A stretch of DNA of 23,352 bases, from IMG/VR virus record IMGVR_UViG_3300020392_000084, positions 1 to 23,352 of that record; one strand, 5' to 3'. The notes beneath the pieces are model-generated. The model was not told the origin of the DNA. It did not search any database and saw nothing but the letters and a program-made list of their open reading frames with translations. Positions 11,630 to 21,406 of this stretch are shown here, piece after piece. The stretch's first letter is position 1, and each line of letters starts with the position of its first letter. The DNA comes from a virus. The position numbers and the translations under genes were made by a program.

Positions 11630-13426
11630 CTATCCAAAGTTAAGTTGTGGTGTACCTAGCAATATAGAATTATCTGCTTTGACTACATAAGGTACAACAT
11701 CATAATCATTATTTGCTGATGACAATGTAAGACCACCAGCACCCACAGTTTCATAATCAGTTCCAAGAGATACTGTTCCAGCACTACTGCTACTAGGCTG
11801 TATAAATATTATAACACCAGTCTGACCTATTTGTGATCCTTCTGTACTTGGATTAGCTAATGAGTTAGAACCACTTGATAAAGTAAGTATAAAGTTTTGA
11901 TATGTATCAAAATCTAGAGTTAAGTTTGTACCAGTAAATGTGCTTGGCAATTGTGCTTTAGTAAATGTGTTTTGTGCATTAGTCGTTACAATGTTTGCAC
12001 CAGCTAGAGTAGTTGCACCAGTACCACCTTTTGAAATAGCAACCTGACCTGATAGTTGAGATACAGCAATCGTTTTATTTGTTAGTGTTTGTGTAGCTGA
12101 AGCACCGACTATCTCCTGATCTCCACCAGGGGGAAGGGTCAAAACATTTGTAACACTAGCTGAATGTGGTTGTGCTTTTACTGTTTGTCCATGTGTGTTT
12201 ACTTCACAATTAAAAACTAATGTACCTGGATTACTGTTACCTTTGAGAACTGTCTTACCAGTGCCGTTAGGTGCAAGTTCAATATCTGCATTTGATGTCG
12301 TTACGATATCCTGACCATTCATATCAAGATCTCCACCCAGTTGTGGGGATGTATCTCCTGATAATTCTGTTAAAGTACCAGCGCCATCATTACCTGAATA
12401 TGAAAAGTCTACTCTTAATCCATCATCATTACTAAATGTGCCATTAGAAACAAGATGAGTAACTGGAACTTTTGTATAACCTGAAGCATCTGTGACTGCA
12501 CCAGTTACTTTATACAAAGCAAATGTTGATGCAGCACCTTCTTTTTCTATGTGAATTAAACCTCTAGCTGTTGCATTACTTGCATCATCAAAACTTTGTA
12601 CAAAAGACGATATATCAGCACTATTATCGTCTGCATCATCAAAAAACATAATAGACACAGAACTTAGCGTAGCATTGTTCAAAGCAAGTTTTCCAGCACC
12701 TGGATCTGCATCCGATGTACTATTGCTAAATGTCATTTGTAATCCAGCGGAGTTACCAGTTGCTCCAGTTGCCCCAGTTGGGATACCTAAAGCAAGAGCC
12801 AAAGCACCTGAACTAGCAGTGTAAGTAGCAGCTGCTGTTGGACTACCACCAGCAGCGACAGCAGATGCTGTAGCAGTTACTGTACTTACCTTACCCTCTG
12901 TTACAGTTAAATCGCCACTGCTATCAAAACTTAATAACTTATTTGCTCTGTCTGATGCAGAAGTCGCAAATTCAGGAGTAGTAATTGTATTTGTTCTAGA
13001 TACTTTGAATGATCTATCAAGCTCTTCTTGCAGCTGTTGAGTTATAAACGTAACTCTATCTAATGCATTTTCATGACTTTCAGCTGGAAACGGATCATTT
13101 TCAACATAGTCTGTTCCCTGGGTAAGAGTTAAGTTTCTTCTAATAACAACAGTTTCACCACTAGCTGGTCTATTGTCTGAAGATGAATGATGAGCATCAG
13201 AGCTATTACCAGTGTTAAATTTAAACAGAACATTACCACCTGATGAATTACCAGCGTTTGTAACAATGTAATGTGTATTTAGTGTCTTTACAGTTTCAAC
13301 ACCAGTAGATGATCTTATAATTACAGTAAGATCAGCATCAGCAAATATCTTAAATCCATAGGCAAAACTATGGGTAGATCCATTACCTGAATAACTGTTC
13401 TTGGTAGTTGTACTAGATACTGTCAT
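11630..13426 (-). CDS. Tail fibre protein with T7 gp17-like N-terminus
   Basis: A 598-residue fibre. The first ~145 residues match the virion-attachment domain of T7-type fibres: an FAYGFKIFADADLTVI segment, HYIVTNAG, ETVVIRRNL, then DPFPAESHENALDRVTFITQ with QLQEELDRSFKV. Next comes an Ala/Thr-rich shaft with a short collagen-like run GIPTGATGATG (214-224), a central domain, then a TLTNKTIAVSQLSGQVAISK fibre motif (447-466) and a beta-rich end (NLTLDFDTYQNFILTL onward). It should attach to the tail and carry or be joined by the adhesin encoded downstream. The start overlaps the stop of the 1079-residue gene, so translation is coupled. Confidence 0.85.
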   Translation of the reverse strand: MTVSSTTTKNSYSGNGSTHSFAYGFKIFADADLTVIIRSSTGVETVKTLNTHYIVTNAGNSSGGNVLFKFNTGNSSDAHHSSSDNRPASGETVVIRRNLTLTQGTDYVENDPFPAESHENALDRVTFITQQLQEELDRSFKVSRTNTITTPEFATSASDRANKLLSFDSSGDLTVTEGKVSTVTATASAVAAGGSPTAAATYTASSGALALALGIPTGATGATGNSAGLQMTFSNSTSDADPGAGKLALNNATLSSVSIMFFDDADDNSADISSFVQSFDDASNATARGLIHIEKEGAASTFALYKVTGAVTDASGYTKVPVTHLVSNGTFSNDDGLRVDFSYSGNDGAGTLTELSGDTSPQLGGDLDMNGQDIVTTSNADIELAPNGTGKTVLKGNSNPGTLVFNCEVNTHGQTVKAQPHSASVTNVLTLPPGGDQEIVGASATQTLTNKTIAVSQLSGQVAISKGGTGATTLAGANIVTTNAQNTFTKAQLPSTFTGTNLTLDFDTYQNFILTLSSGSNSLANPSTEGSQIGQTGVIIFIQPSSSSAGTVSLGTDYETVGAGGLTLSSANNDYDVVPYVVKADNSILLGTPQLNFG

Positions 13427-16400
13427 TATCGACCTCTACTAATTATTGATTGTTCTTGTTTGATTCTTTCTTTGTCTATGTAGCCTTGTTGTAGTTCTTC
13501 ATTACCAGGTTTAGCTATAAGTATTGGTAAAGCAGCTTCATAAAAAAGATCTTCTGTCCTTTTAATCATTCTTTTTTTTGTTTCATCGTCAGCTCTTATG
13601 TAGGCTGGATTGAGCATAAGAACTTGCAGATAGTCTCTGAATTTGTACATTGCGCTTGATCTTGTAGAGCCACCAATATTCAATCTTAATTGAACTTGAT
13701 TTTTTGCAATGTCATTAAGTTGACCTCTTCTAATTTCATCAAGACTTATATTATTTATACGCTTCCTTTCTTCAGATAATGGCGCTCCTAATCTAATAAG
13801 CTCCTGGTGATATGGTTTTATGTTCTCATCACCATAAGACATTTTGAAAGGTGTAATACTATTCCACAAAGCTCTTATTGGATTTACATCAAAAGCAACA
13901 CCACGCTCTTTTTTAAATCCAAGCATATCGTATTTATAAGCAAATTTTTCCTCAACACCTTTGACATAAGGAATAGTCATAACAGTTGTATTCCAGCCAT
14001 AGGCAACAGTGTCATAAAAAAATTGTGCGGCAGTATCTCCATCTACATTTTTTTTTGTACCAACAAGTCCATAAGGTACATCTTTGAATGGGTTGTCTGT
14101 ATTTTGACTATCCTCGTATAATTTAATTACATCCTCTTTTGTATAATAAAACTTTTCCACAGATGCTCTTTTACTTGGCAGTATAGTTCCTTGACCATCA
14201 ACACCTTCTTCACTGTCAGTAAGTTTTTTTATCTGTCTAAATGCACTACTGTACGGTATTGGCAAAATACCAACCATATTACCAAGAGGACTATCTAATA
14301 CTAAAGATGGATCCATGTACTCTAAAGATCTTGCAATAGCACCAAGACCTTGTAGAAAAGGTAAATCTCTAAAGTAATCGTATGTTGCTAAAGCACCAGC
14401 AGAAGCTAGATTTAATCTATCTTCAGGATCATAAAACATTGTTTGATATTGAGCTGTACTTGCTGCAATACCTAAAAAAGCGCTTACTGGTTCTAAACCC
14501 TGGTAACTTACATAAAGTAATTTGCCATTAGGTAATCCAGTTTGCTCATTATACATTGGTAACGGATCACCTTCTTCATCCGTTGGAAAACCTTCTGCTC
14601 TATAAACTAAACTGTACGGCTGCCATCCTGGGGGCAACATTTTTTGAGATTGTTTATCTCTTGGATAAGACCCAGTAATTTGACCATTTAATGCATACTC
14701 ATGAAAGTAAGACATAGTCATTGCACCCAATGACATTTTACCTAATGTTCTTTGCTGTACTCTAGCGCCGTTCCTACCTAGAATATTATCTCTAATGTTG
14801 TTTCTTGTTGGCAACAACAATGCAGCAGCGTTTATTAAGGGATGCCCTTCAGCTGTTCTTTTAATACTGTTTGTTGGCGCCACCACAAAAGGCATAGCAA
14901 TTTTGCCATAAAAATTATTTCTTAATGAGTTTGATATTTTACCCATCAAACCGTCACCAAGATCATTTGTCATGGTTGCGTATCTTGCAGCGTGATCTAA
15001 TTCTTCTGCGTTATATTTTGGATCAAGCAAAACCATCATAGCATCATCAATGGCATCTTGTTTATTTTTACCAAGTGATTTAGATCTTCTTACTTGCCTA
15101 ACAGCTTGCTCATAAAGCTCACCTCGACTTGATATAACTCTCCAAAAATCATCAGCTGATTGCAAAGCTGTACCTGGATATCTAATAATCTTACCTAAAA
15201 AATCAACAGCTTTACCAGGCGCACCTGATAAACCCAAAGTTTCTGAATCTATAGCTCTGTAATTTGATAATTCTACTTTGTTTAAAACATCTGCTGGTAC
15301 TCCAGTTCTGAATGTTTTACCCATAACAAGATATGCATCTCTTAGAGCTTTATGATATCCGTAATACCTTGCAAATATATCTTCAAAAAAAACACCCTCA
15401 ACATTCACTTTTTGTCCAGCAACTCTTTGTCCAGCTCTTACGACAGTGCCATAACTTGCGCCTATTATATCAGCCATAGAATTATACATCATGAATAGAG
15501 GTGTTGCTAAAGCGTTTTTAATGTGTGTTGGCGCCCAACTTAACAAACCATTAATATATATTTCATGCCAAATTCTTGGTGCAGCTTGTCTCCAAGTACT
15601 AAAAGCGTATTTGTTTGCAGCTGCTTGACTTGTATTTAAATTTTCTAAGTAACCTCTTGCCATATCTTCAGCAAGTTTTTGTCCGCCAGTTTCATCTAAT
15701 AAAGTTTGTGCCTGAACTTGTGGTATATTTGTACCAGTTTTAATTTTAAAACTTTGAAGCGCTCTTGCTATTTCAGTTTGTGCGCCTTTTGCTTTCATTT
15801 GTATACCAGCATGAATAGACATTTGACGCCTGAATGCTACCAGGTCGTTTGGACTTGCATCACCAGCATCAACTTTTTTAGCTAGTGTCTCAAGTTTATC
15901 AGCTGACTTTTGTAGCAAAATTCTTATAGCTGTCATTTCTTCAGCATTAAGTAATTGACCAACTTTTTTATTAAGTAATTTTTTGGTCAATCCTAAATCG
16001 TCAGCAAGTAATTCAGCAGCTTTTCCAAGTGTTTCTTCGTTTGTTTGTATACCTCTTTTTTCTAATTCTTGTGGGTTTTTATATATTTCACTTATTGAGT
16101 TAATAGCTCTATTTACATCACTACCACTTTCAAAATTATTAAAATTAAAATCTAGTCCAGTTTCACCTGATATTAATTTTTTTTCTTTTATTTCAAGATA
16201 ATCTAATGCATCACCTTCATTAGACAGACCAGTTCTAAAACCTCTAACAGCTTTTTTTGCTCTTAAATTTGCTTCAGTATCAGCTGCTTCTTTTGCTAAC
16301 TCAATTACATCTTCTTCAGGATCAATTGCGGTTTGTGCATTAAACCTTGCTTTTTTAAAACGCTCTGCACCTTTTTCTGATAGAACACCAGGTGTTACTT

Positions 16401-16665
16401 TTTCTTGTACAGTTCTGTAAGTTTCATCATCTTTTAGCAAACCTTCAACAGATGGTTCAGGAACTTTAGTCGTTGTTTGTGATCCTGATACACCAGTATC
16501 CATACCACCTTTGTCTTGTCTTTTAAGTATATCACTAAGGCTGCCAATAACTTTACCAAAACCACCAGCTACTTTTATGTTTTCACTTACATCAGGTCTT
16601 TTGTCGGCAAAATTAGTCATGCCAGTAGCAGACGCATCTAGCGTTTGTTCTTCAGGTGTTGCCAT
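13426..16665 (-). CDS. Large internal virion / DNA-ejection protein
   Basis: A 1079-residue protein at the position of T7 gene 16 (before the fibre). Largely helical and charged for the first 360 residues; a more hydrophobic region at 365-412 (WHEIYINGLLSWAPTHIKNA then LATPLFMMYNSMADIIGASY) could contact or cross the membrane during ejection, followed by further amphipathic segments (NNFYGKIAMPFVVAPTNSI). No transglycosylase motif is visible in either this or the 951-residue partner. It is likely injected with DNA to extend the tail through the cell envelope. GAGG five bases before the ATG at 16665 directly follows the T-run of an intrinsic terminator, so its expression may depend on read-through. 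Function is inferred from order, size and composition. Confidence 0.65.
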   Translation of the reverse strand: MATPEEQTLDASATGMTNFADKRPDVSENIKVAGGFGKVIGSLSDILKRQDKGGMDTGVSGSQTTTKVPEPSVEGLLKDDETYRTVQEKVTPGVLSEKGAERFKKARFNAQTAIDPEEDVIELAKEAADTEANLRAKKAVRGFRTGLSNEGDALDYLEIKEKKLISGETGLDFNFNNFESGSDVNRAINSISEIYKNPQELEKRGIQTNEETLGKAAELLADDLGLTKKLLNKKVGQLLNAEEMTAIRILLQKSADKLETLAKKVDAGDASPNDLVAFRRQMSIHAGIQMKAKGAQTEIARALQSFKIKTGTNIPQVQAQTLLDETGGQKLAEDMARGYLENLNTSQAAANKYAFSTWRQAAPRIWHEIYINGLLSWAPTHIKNALATPLFMMYNSMADIIGASYGTVVRAGQRVAGQKVNVEGVFFEDIFARYYGYHKALRDAYLVMGKTFRTGVPADVLNKVELSNYRAIDSETLGLSGAPGKAVDFLGKIIRYPGTALQSADDFWRVISSRGELYEQAVRQVRRSKSLGKNKQDAIDDAMMVLLDPKYNAEELDHAARYATMTNDLGDGLMGKISNSLRNNFYGKIAMPFVVAPTNSIKRTAEGHPLINAAALLLPTRNNIRDNILGRNGARVQQRTLGKMSLGAMTMSYFHEYALNGQITGSYPRDKQSQKMLPPGWQPYSLVYRAEGFPTDEEGDPLPMYNEQTGLPNGKLLYVSYQGLEPVSAFLGIAASTAQYQTMFYDPEDRLNLASAGALATYDYFRDLPFLQGLGAIARSLEYMDPSLVLDSPLGNMVGILPIPYSSAFRQIKKLTDSEEGVDGQGTILPSKRASVEKFYYTKEDVIKLYEDSQNTDNPFKDVPYGLVGTKKNVDGDTAAQFFYDTVAYGWNTTVMTIPYVKGVEEKFAYKYDMLGFKKERGVAFDVNPIRALWNSITPFKMSYGDENIKPYHQELIRLGAPLSEERKRINNISLDEIRRGQLNDIAKNQVQLRLNIGGSTRSSAMYKFRDYLQVLMLNPAYIRADDETKKRMIKRTEDLFYEAALPILIAKPGNEELQQGYIDKERIKQEQSIISRGR

Positions 16666-16674
16666 GAGATCCTC

Positions 16675-16702
16675 AAAAAAAAAGGAGCGCCTAAAGCACT
16701 CC
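16675..16702 (-). terminator. Intrinsic terminator inside the late operon
   Basis: On the minus strand GGAGTGC (16702-16696), a five-base loop TTTAG, and GCGCTCC (16690-16684) form a 7-pair stem with one G-U pair, followed by nine T (16683-16675). This is a textbook rho-independent terminator. It lies between the 61-residue gene and the 1079-residue ejection gene, in the reading direction of the operon. A TATATATAG stretch at about 16706-16714 upstream of the stem is a possible -10 region, but I see no convincing -35. Confidence 0.8.
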
Positions 16703-16728
16703 CACTATATATAGTCTTCTACCATATT

Positions 16729-16914
16729 TTAGGACATTTGTGAATTTTTTTCACTTGTCGGTTTGTTTGCAGATCCAGTTATATAAAGCTCGGCAAAACC
16801 TTTTCCTGATTTTTTTGCTTCTATTTGTCTTCTTAGGTTTTTGACAATGAAAGAATTTTCATCCCTTCCGCTATCAAGTTCCTCCTGAAGCTGTTCTTCC
16901 AAAGTACTCGTCAT
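16729..16914 (-). CDS. Small helical protein of the ejection module
   Basis: A 61-residue protein starting MTSTLEEQLQEELDSGRDEN, then SFIVKNLRRQIEAKKSGKGF and a Ser/Lys-rich end. Two ATG codons are possible; the one at 16914 has GGAG six bases upstream and is preferred over 16926. It overlaps the end of the 951-residue gene by 41 bases in another frame and is the last gene before the internal terminator. Helical, mixed charge, perhaps a coiled coil. No family recognised. It may be a minor virion component or an assembly factor for the ejection proteins. Confidence 0.55.
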   Translation of the reverse strand: MTSTLEEQLQEELDSGRDENSFIVKNLRRQIEAKKSGKGFAELYITGSANKPTSEKNSQMS

Positions 16915-19729
16915 AAGTAACTCCACCGTTTATCCATTCTACATCAGGTCTTTTAAATACCTGGGTGTCATATGATAATACATCTGCAAAACTAATTCCA
17001 TCTATTTTTGATATTTCTTCTAAAACATCTCTAAATTGTTTTTCTTTTTCTTTAAATATTTCTTTTGCACGAGCTGGATCAAATGTACCATCAAATTCAG
17101 GAATATATTGAAATCTAACTCCAGTTAGTCCAGCTGTTGGTTCATTACTTAATGCCATAATATCAGCTCTGTCCTGATACCTTGCATCAGTTATGAATGT
17201 AAAGCCATCAATGTTTCTTGCTCTTAGTATATCTGAAATCATTTGTGCAAAGTCAACATTTGTACGTTTTTGAAAATATATTTCTGCACCAGGTCTAGCA
17301 TCAACAGTACCATCAGGAACAACTTTAGATATAAATGTTGATTCTTGATTATACTTTTGTGCAGCTCTAACTACAGAATCTGTAAGTTTTTTAGGATTAA
17401 AGTTTGTTCTTGTAACTACCTCAAAATTTAATGATCTTTCAAGTGCTTGATCATAATATCCGAAACTTGGATTTGCCTGAAACCCCATCACAGTAGGATC
17501 ATCTTTTATGTCTTTTGTAACCTCTGTTGAAAAATCTGCTTGTTGTACATTACTTGGCACATCTCCAGGTCTTTCTCTTGAAATACCAATTACTGTTCTT
17601 TCAGGTGATCCTTCTAATGTCTTTAGCTCATTAGCAGCGGCAATCCTATCTTGTTCGTTTGTGTTTTTACTATTTATTATTGATCTTAATTCTTTTACTC
17701 TGCCTGGATTAGCTGACCCACCATACACACTTTCAAAGTCTAATGATCCACCCTCACCAGCTTTTGTTGTCCATCCGTTTTTAGTCCACTTTTCTTTTTC
17801 TAAAAACCATACAACTGCTTGAAGATCATCTGCGCCCATATCACCAATATTTGGATTAAATGCTTTTATACCGCCCTCCGTATTCAATCTATTTGCAGCA
17901 TCAGAAAATACCTCTTGACCAAAACCAAACTCTGATCCTATTTGTGGATTTTCAAAAGTACTTTTAGTTAAATGTTGACCAGCCACAGCTTTTTCTGCTG
18001 GTGGTGGTATTCTCGGTTTACCAGCTGCATCTCTTAAATATCTTGCCGCCCAAACATCAATTGTTGCTTCATTACCAAACCCAATAAGGTTGCCAGTAAA
18101 ATTAACTGTTTTCGGTGCCTTTCCTGGTTTGATTTGCCTGAACATATCAAGAAGCGCTGTAGTAGCTGCTGGACTATTATTACCAAATAGTTTACCAGCC
18201 GCGTTCCTTATAAGGTCAAAATTTGTGTTTTCACTTTTAGCCATTTGCGTAAGTGTTTTTGAACTTAAATCTGCACCTTCATCAACTAGAGATTTATACA
18301 TTTCAATATTTGCATCAAAGTCACCACGAACAAAACCTCTCAAAACTTCTACTGCATTTTCATAGTTTTGTTGTACGTTAGTCATCGCTGACGTTGCACC
18401 AATAATATCAGCAAATACATCTGATAAACCACCAAACTCTCTTCTTAGTCTAGATCTCATTGATCTATACCAGTTAGCCTGGTTAATAATATCTATTGCG
18501 GCTTGATCACCATTCTTTGCTCTTTCAAGAACAGCGTTTACATCAGTTACCATTTTGTTTACTAAATTGTCTTTATGCTTCGAAAGAGCTTCTTTAGAAT
18601 AACTTTGTATTTTTTTGTCACCAGGTGTATGAAAAGCATAACTTGGTTGCTGCCATCTAATATCTATTTTTCCTTTTTTATCTACTTTAAATGATGGATT
18701 TTTACTGTCAGCAGCAATATTGATTGGAAGCCATCCTTCGTTTTCAGGATATTCGTTTTTAACCCTTAGAGCTTCATCTCTAATAGTATTATATTCTTTT
18801 GTTGTTTTAGTATCTGCCTTGAGCTTTGTTGTTTCAGCTCTTGATAGTCTATTAATTAGTTTACTTATCAAACCACCTTCAGCTTCATTTGGAGTAGTTG
18901 CAGCTGCACCAGCAACAGTGCCACCACCAACAACTTTGCTCCAAGGTATAATTTTTCCTACTGCTAAAGTTTTTTCTAAAAGACCACCAATAGTCAATCC
19001 TTCAATTACTGACTTTGATTGTTTTACTATCTGCGGATCATCTTCATACTTTGTAACCAAACCAAGTAACATTTCTCTTAATGATTCTCTATCGGCTTCT
19101 TTTACATCTTCAGGATTTCTGAAAAGAGTTTGTATAGCTGTAGGATCATTAGGATTAAAAGCAATATAATCAGCTATAGCACCCCACATCAAACTTCTTG
19201 TAAAAGGGTTTGCATTAGTAACAAGTTTTACGAAACTAGCAGCTGGTACAGCAGCCGATCCGAATTGAGCTAAAGTTTCTGCTAAAACACCAGTGATTTC
19301 ATTATCATAAGGCTTTGATAGGTAGGCGTTATACTTTTCATTTAATGATGTTGGTATTAGTTCAGCCCCAATATCTTTAATTTTTTGTATGCCATCAAGT
19401 AAAAACTGTTCACCCATAACTGGATTTTTAATATCAAAACCAATCTTATTTAAACCAGCTGTTGCAATTTCTACTGGCAAAGCAATAGCTCTAGCTAAAT
19501 TTTTTGGAGTTTCTTCCATCATTTTTGCCGTGCCAACTAAAGCAGCTCTACCAGCAGTATCCAACATACTTTCTTTTTCTTCTTTAGGCTTGACTATGTC
19601 TTGTTCTACTTGCGCATCTTTTTGGACAACTGGTTGTGCTTGAGCTTTATTTACAACGCCAATGTTAAAGTAAGAAGCAGCGCTTGATGCATCATATTTA
19701 TCTAATACTTCATCTAAATCGTATGTCAT
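16874..19729 (-). CDS. Large virion protein, probable ejection component
   Basis: A 951-residue protein. The N-terminus (MTYDLDEVLDKYD) is acidic. Residues 55-200 contain several alanine-rich amphipathic or weakly hydrophobic helices (GRAALVGTAKMM, ETLAQFGSAAVPAASFVKLV). The middle holds a domain I have met in other phage virion proteins but cannot name: WYRSMRSRLRREFGG (420-434), EATIDVWAARYLRD (554-567), DDLQAVVWFLEKEKW (634-648). The C-terminal 200 residues are mixed alpha/beta. The WYR, TIDVWAAR and QAVVWF set is conserved-looking and could mark an enzymatic domain delivered into the cell. It abuts the 558-residue gene with no gap and so belongs to the T7-like internal virion protein block. 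Confidence 0.62.
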   Translation of the reverse strand: MTYDLDEVLDKYDASSAASYFNIGVVNKAQAQPVVQKDAQVEQDIVKPKEEKESMLDTAGRAALVGTAKMMEETPKNLARAIALPVEIATAGLNKIGFDIKNPVMGEQFLLDGIQKIKDIGAELIPTSLNEKYNAYLSKPYDNEITGVLAETLAQFGSAAVPAASFVKLVTNANPFTRSLMWGAIADYIAFNPNDPTAIQTLFRNPEDVKEADRESLREMLLGLVTKYEDDPQIVKQSKSVIEGLTIGGLLEKTLAVGKIIPWSKVVGGGTVAGAAATTPNEAEGGLISKLINRLSRAETTKLKADTKTTKEYNTIRDEALRVKNEYPENEGWLPINIAADSKNPSFKVDKKGKIDIRWQQPSYAFHTPGDKKIQSYSKEALSKHKDNLVNKMVTDVNAVLERAKNGDQAAIDIINQANWYRSMRSRLRREFGGLSDVFADIIGATSAMTNVQQNYENAVEVLRGFVRGDFDANIEMYKSLVDEGADLSSKTLTQMAKSENTNFDLIRNAAGKLFGNNSPAATTALLDMFRQIKPGKAPKTVNFTGNLIGFGNEATIDVWAARYLRDAAGKPRIPPPAEKAVAGQHLTKSTFENPQIGSEFGFGQEVFSDAANRLNTEGGIKAFNPNIGDMGADDLQAVVWFLEKEKWTKNGWTTKAGEGGSLDFESVYGGSANPGRVKELRSIINSKNTNEQDRIAAANELKTLEGSPERTVIGISRERPGDVPSNVQQADFSTEVTKDIKDDPTVMGFQANPSFGYYDQALERSLNFEVVTRTNFNPKKLTDSVVRAAQKYNQESTFISKVVPDGTVDARPGAEIYFQKRTNVDFAQMISDILRARNIDGFTFITDARYQDRADIMALSNEPTAGLTGVRFQYIPEFDGTFDPARAKEIFKEKEKQFRDVLEEISKIDGISFADVLSYDTQVFKRPDVEWINGGVTYDEYFGRTASGGT

Positions 19730-21406
19730 TTAATTTGTTCCTAAAGCATCAATGTTGAATTTTTCAAACATTTTTAATTGTACCTCTAATGCTTGAATAG
19801 TTGGATCATCAGCTCTTGCCCCTGAAGATGTTACAAAATCTCTTGCAGACTTTATTGGTTTAGCTAAATCATAAGCAAATGTCTTACCACCAAATGATGG
19901 TTTATAGGTTGCTGCTGTTAAAGTATCAAGATGTCTATACAATGCATCACGCATGACTTTTCTAAAATCTTCATCTTTAGCTTTTATAATATCATCCATT
20001 GCATCAATAAAATCATTGAAAGGTATGTCAGCTGTTTCTTTCTTTTTTCTTCTATCTTTGACAAATGTATCAAGAGCTTTTTTACCATCTATGTAAAGAC
20101 TTTTTGTCGCTTCACCAGCTATCGAATAAACATCCATATTTTCATTGTACCTGGTAGCATCTTTAAGCATATCTAACGCTTTTTTATAACCGTCATCTTG
20201 CTCTTTAATGAATGCTTTTATTGCAGCTTTATATTCATTAGTAGTAAGTTTTGGCTTCAAAGTTTTTATAGCTGCCATTGTCAGCTGATTTCTGCTGTCT
20301 AAAATAGTTAAAGTCTCAACGGCAGTTTTATCTGATTTAGTCAGACCATTATCATCGTCAGAATCACCAATACCCAAGAACTCTTCTACTGCTTCCCTTT
20401 GTGCCAGTGTTTCATAAGCACCTTCTGATATGTGTATTCTATGAGCAGCTATAGCAGCTGATCTTTGACTTGGATTGTCAATATCTGCATTTATTATAGA
20501 TTTAAATCTTTTCTTAATTATTGCTGCATCTTCATCGTCTGTTTTCTTTTTTTCTTCTTCTCGATTTTTATCTATCTTATCACCAAGAGCTAAAATTCTT
20601 TTTGTTAATGCATCTTGTTTATCTACCATTTTCATGGCGTTGTTTAGAACTGTATTCTCACTTTTTCCATCTACTATTTCCATAGCTGCTACCGAAGCAT
20701 CAGGAGCATTTTTTAAAATGTTTGTAACCAATCCATCAACTAATTTTTCAACCGATACATCAACTGCTGTCGTATATTCTTTTGCAGTAGTGAAGCTACC
20801 ATTAATAAGTGATTTGAGTAATATACCTGGTTCTTTTGCATCTGTAGAAAAAACTTTTTTAAAATTTTCTGCCTGAACTTTTTTATCATTAGAATTAACA
20901 ATTCCAACTATAGCTTCATCAGTGCTGCTAGATATATTTGCTTTGTTTACCTCAATAATTCTAGTATTATTTTTTTTCACATAATCAATTATTGCAGCAC
21001 TATAGACCTCTTGCCCTACAGACATAAATCTAGATTGTGATTTTTTAGAACTTAGAAAGGGTTTACCAGTTACTGGATTAATTTTAAGACCCATCTGATA
21101 CTGTTTTAGTATCTGTCTCATTTTACCCTTGGCTTCTGTTTCAGCCTGGATAGGATTTTGATTTTGTAATGCTTTTGATTTTTCTTCTTCAAAATCTGCA
21201 ATGATAGCTTTTTTGGCTGTGTCAACTTCAGTATCAGCTTCAATATCTAATTTTCTCATATAGATTTCAGTGAAATCATCACCGATATCACCAATAGCAC
21301 GATCTATAGCTGAAGCTGCATTTAGATCCATGCTTGCTGTTATACGCCGTCCGCCACCGCCACGGATACCAAAACCAGTTTGTTGTTTGTATGTAGGTAC
21401 TTTCAT
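19730..21406 (-). CDS. Internal virion protein, T7 gp15-like position
   Basis: A 558-residue, almost wholly helical protein with high lysine and aspartate content. The N-terminus has a glycine-rich turn (TGFGIRGGGGRRITASMDLN, residues 10-29). The body shows long charged helices (LDIEADTEVDTAKKAIIADF, GDKIDKNREEEKKKTDDEDA). No enzymatic motif. Its place between a gp14-like protein and the large ejection proteins matches T7 gene 15, whose product forms part of the injected channel. Assignment rests on order, size and helical composition. It is contiguous with both neighbours (one base between stop and next start). Confidence 0.62.
   Translation of the reverse strand: MKVPTYKQQTGFGIRGGGGRRITASMDLNAASAIDRAIGDIGDDFTEIYMRKLDIEADTEVDTAKKAIIADFEEEKSKALQNQNPIQAETEAKGKMRQILKQYQMGLKINPVTGKPFLSSKKSQSRFMSVGQEVYSAAIIDYVKKNNTRIIEVNKANISSSTDEAIVGIVNSNDKKVQAENFKKVFSTDAKEPGILLKSLINGSFTTAKEYTTAVDVSVEKLVDGLVTNILKNAPDASVAAMEIVDGKSENTVLNNAMKMVDKQDALTKRILALGDKIDKNREEEKKKTDDEDAAIIKKRFKSIINADIDNPSQRSAAIAAHRIHISEGAYETLAQREAVEEFLGIGDSDDDNGLTKSDKTAVETLTILDSRNQLTMAAIKTLKPKLTTNEYKAAIKAFIKEQDDGYKKALDMLKDATRYNENMDVYSIAGEATKSLYIDGKKALDTFVKDRRKKKETADIPFNDFIDAMDDIIKAKDEDFRKVMRDALYRHLDTLTAATYKPSFGGKTFAYDLAKPIKSARDFVTSSGARADDPTIQALEVQLKMFEKFNIDALGTN

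Noticed and set aside
9070-13426. A diversity-generating retroelement acting on the fibre or adhesin
   Set aside because: No reverse transcriptase and no template/variable repeat pair is visible; the three adhesin modules are diverged protein repeats, not near-identical DNA.
13807-14121. Plus-strand 104-codon frame inside the 1079-residue gene
   Set aside because: Ile/Phe/Cys-rich translation typical of antisense AT-rich coding DNA, with no supporting signals.
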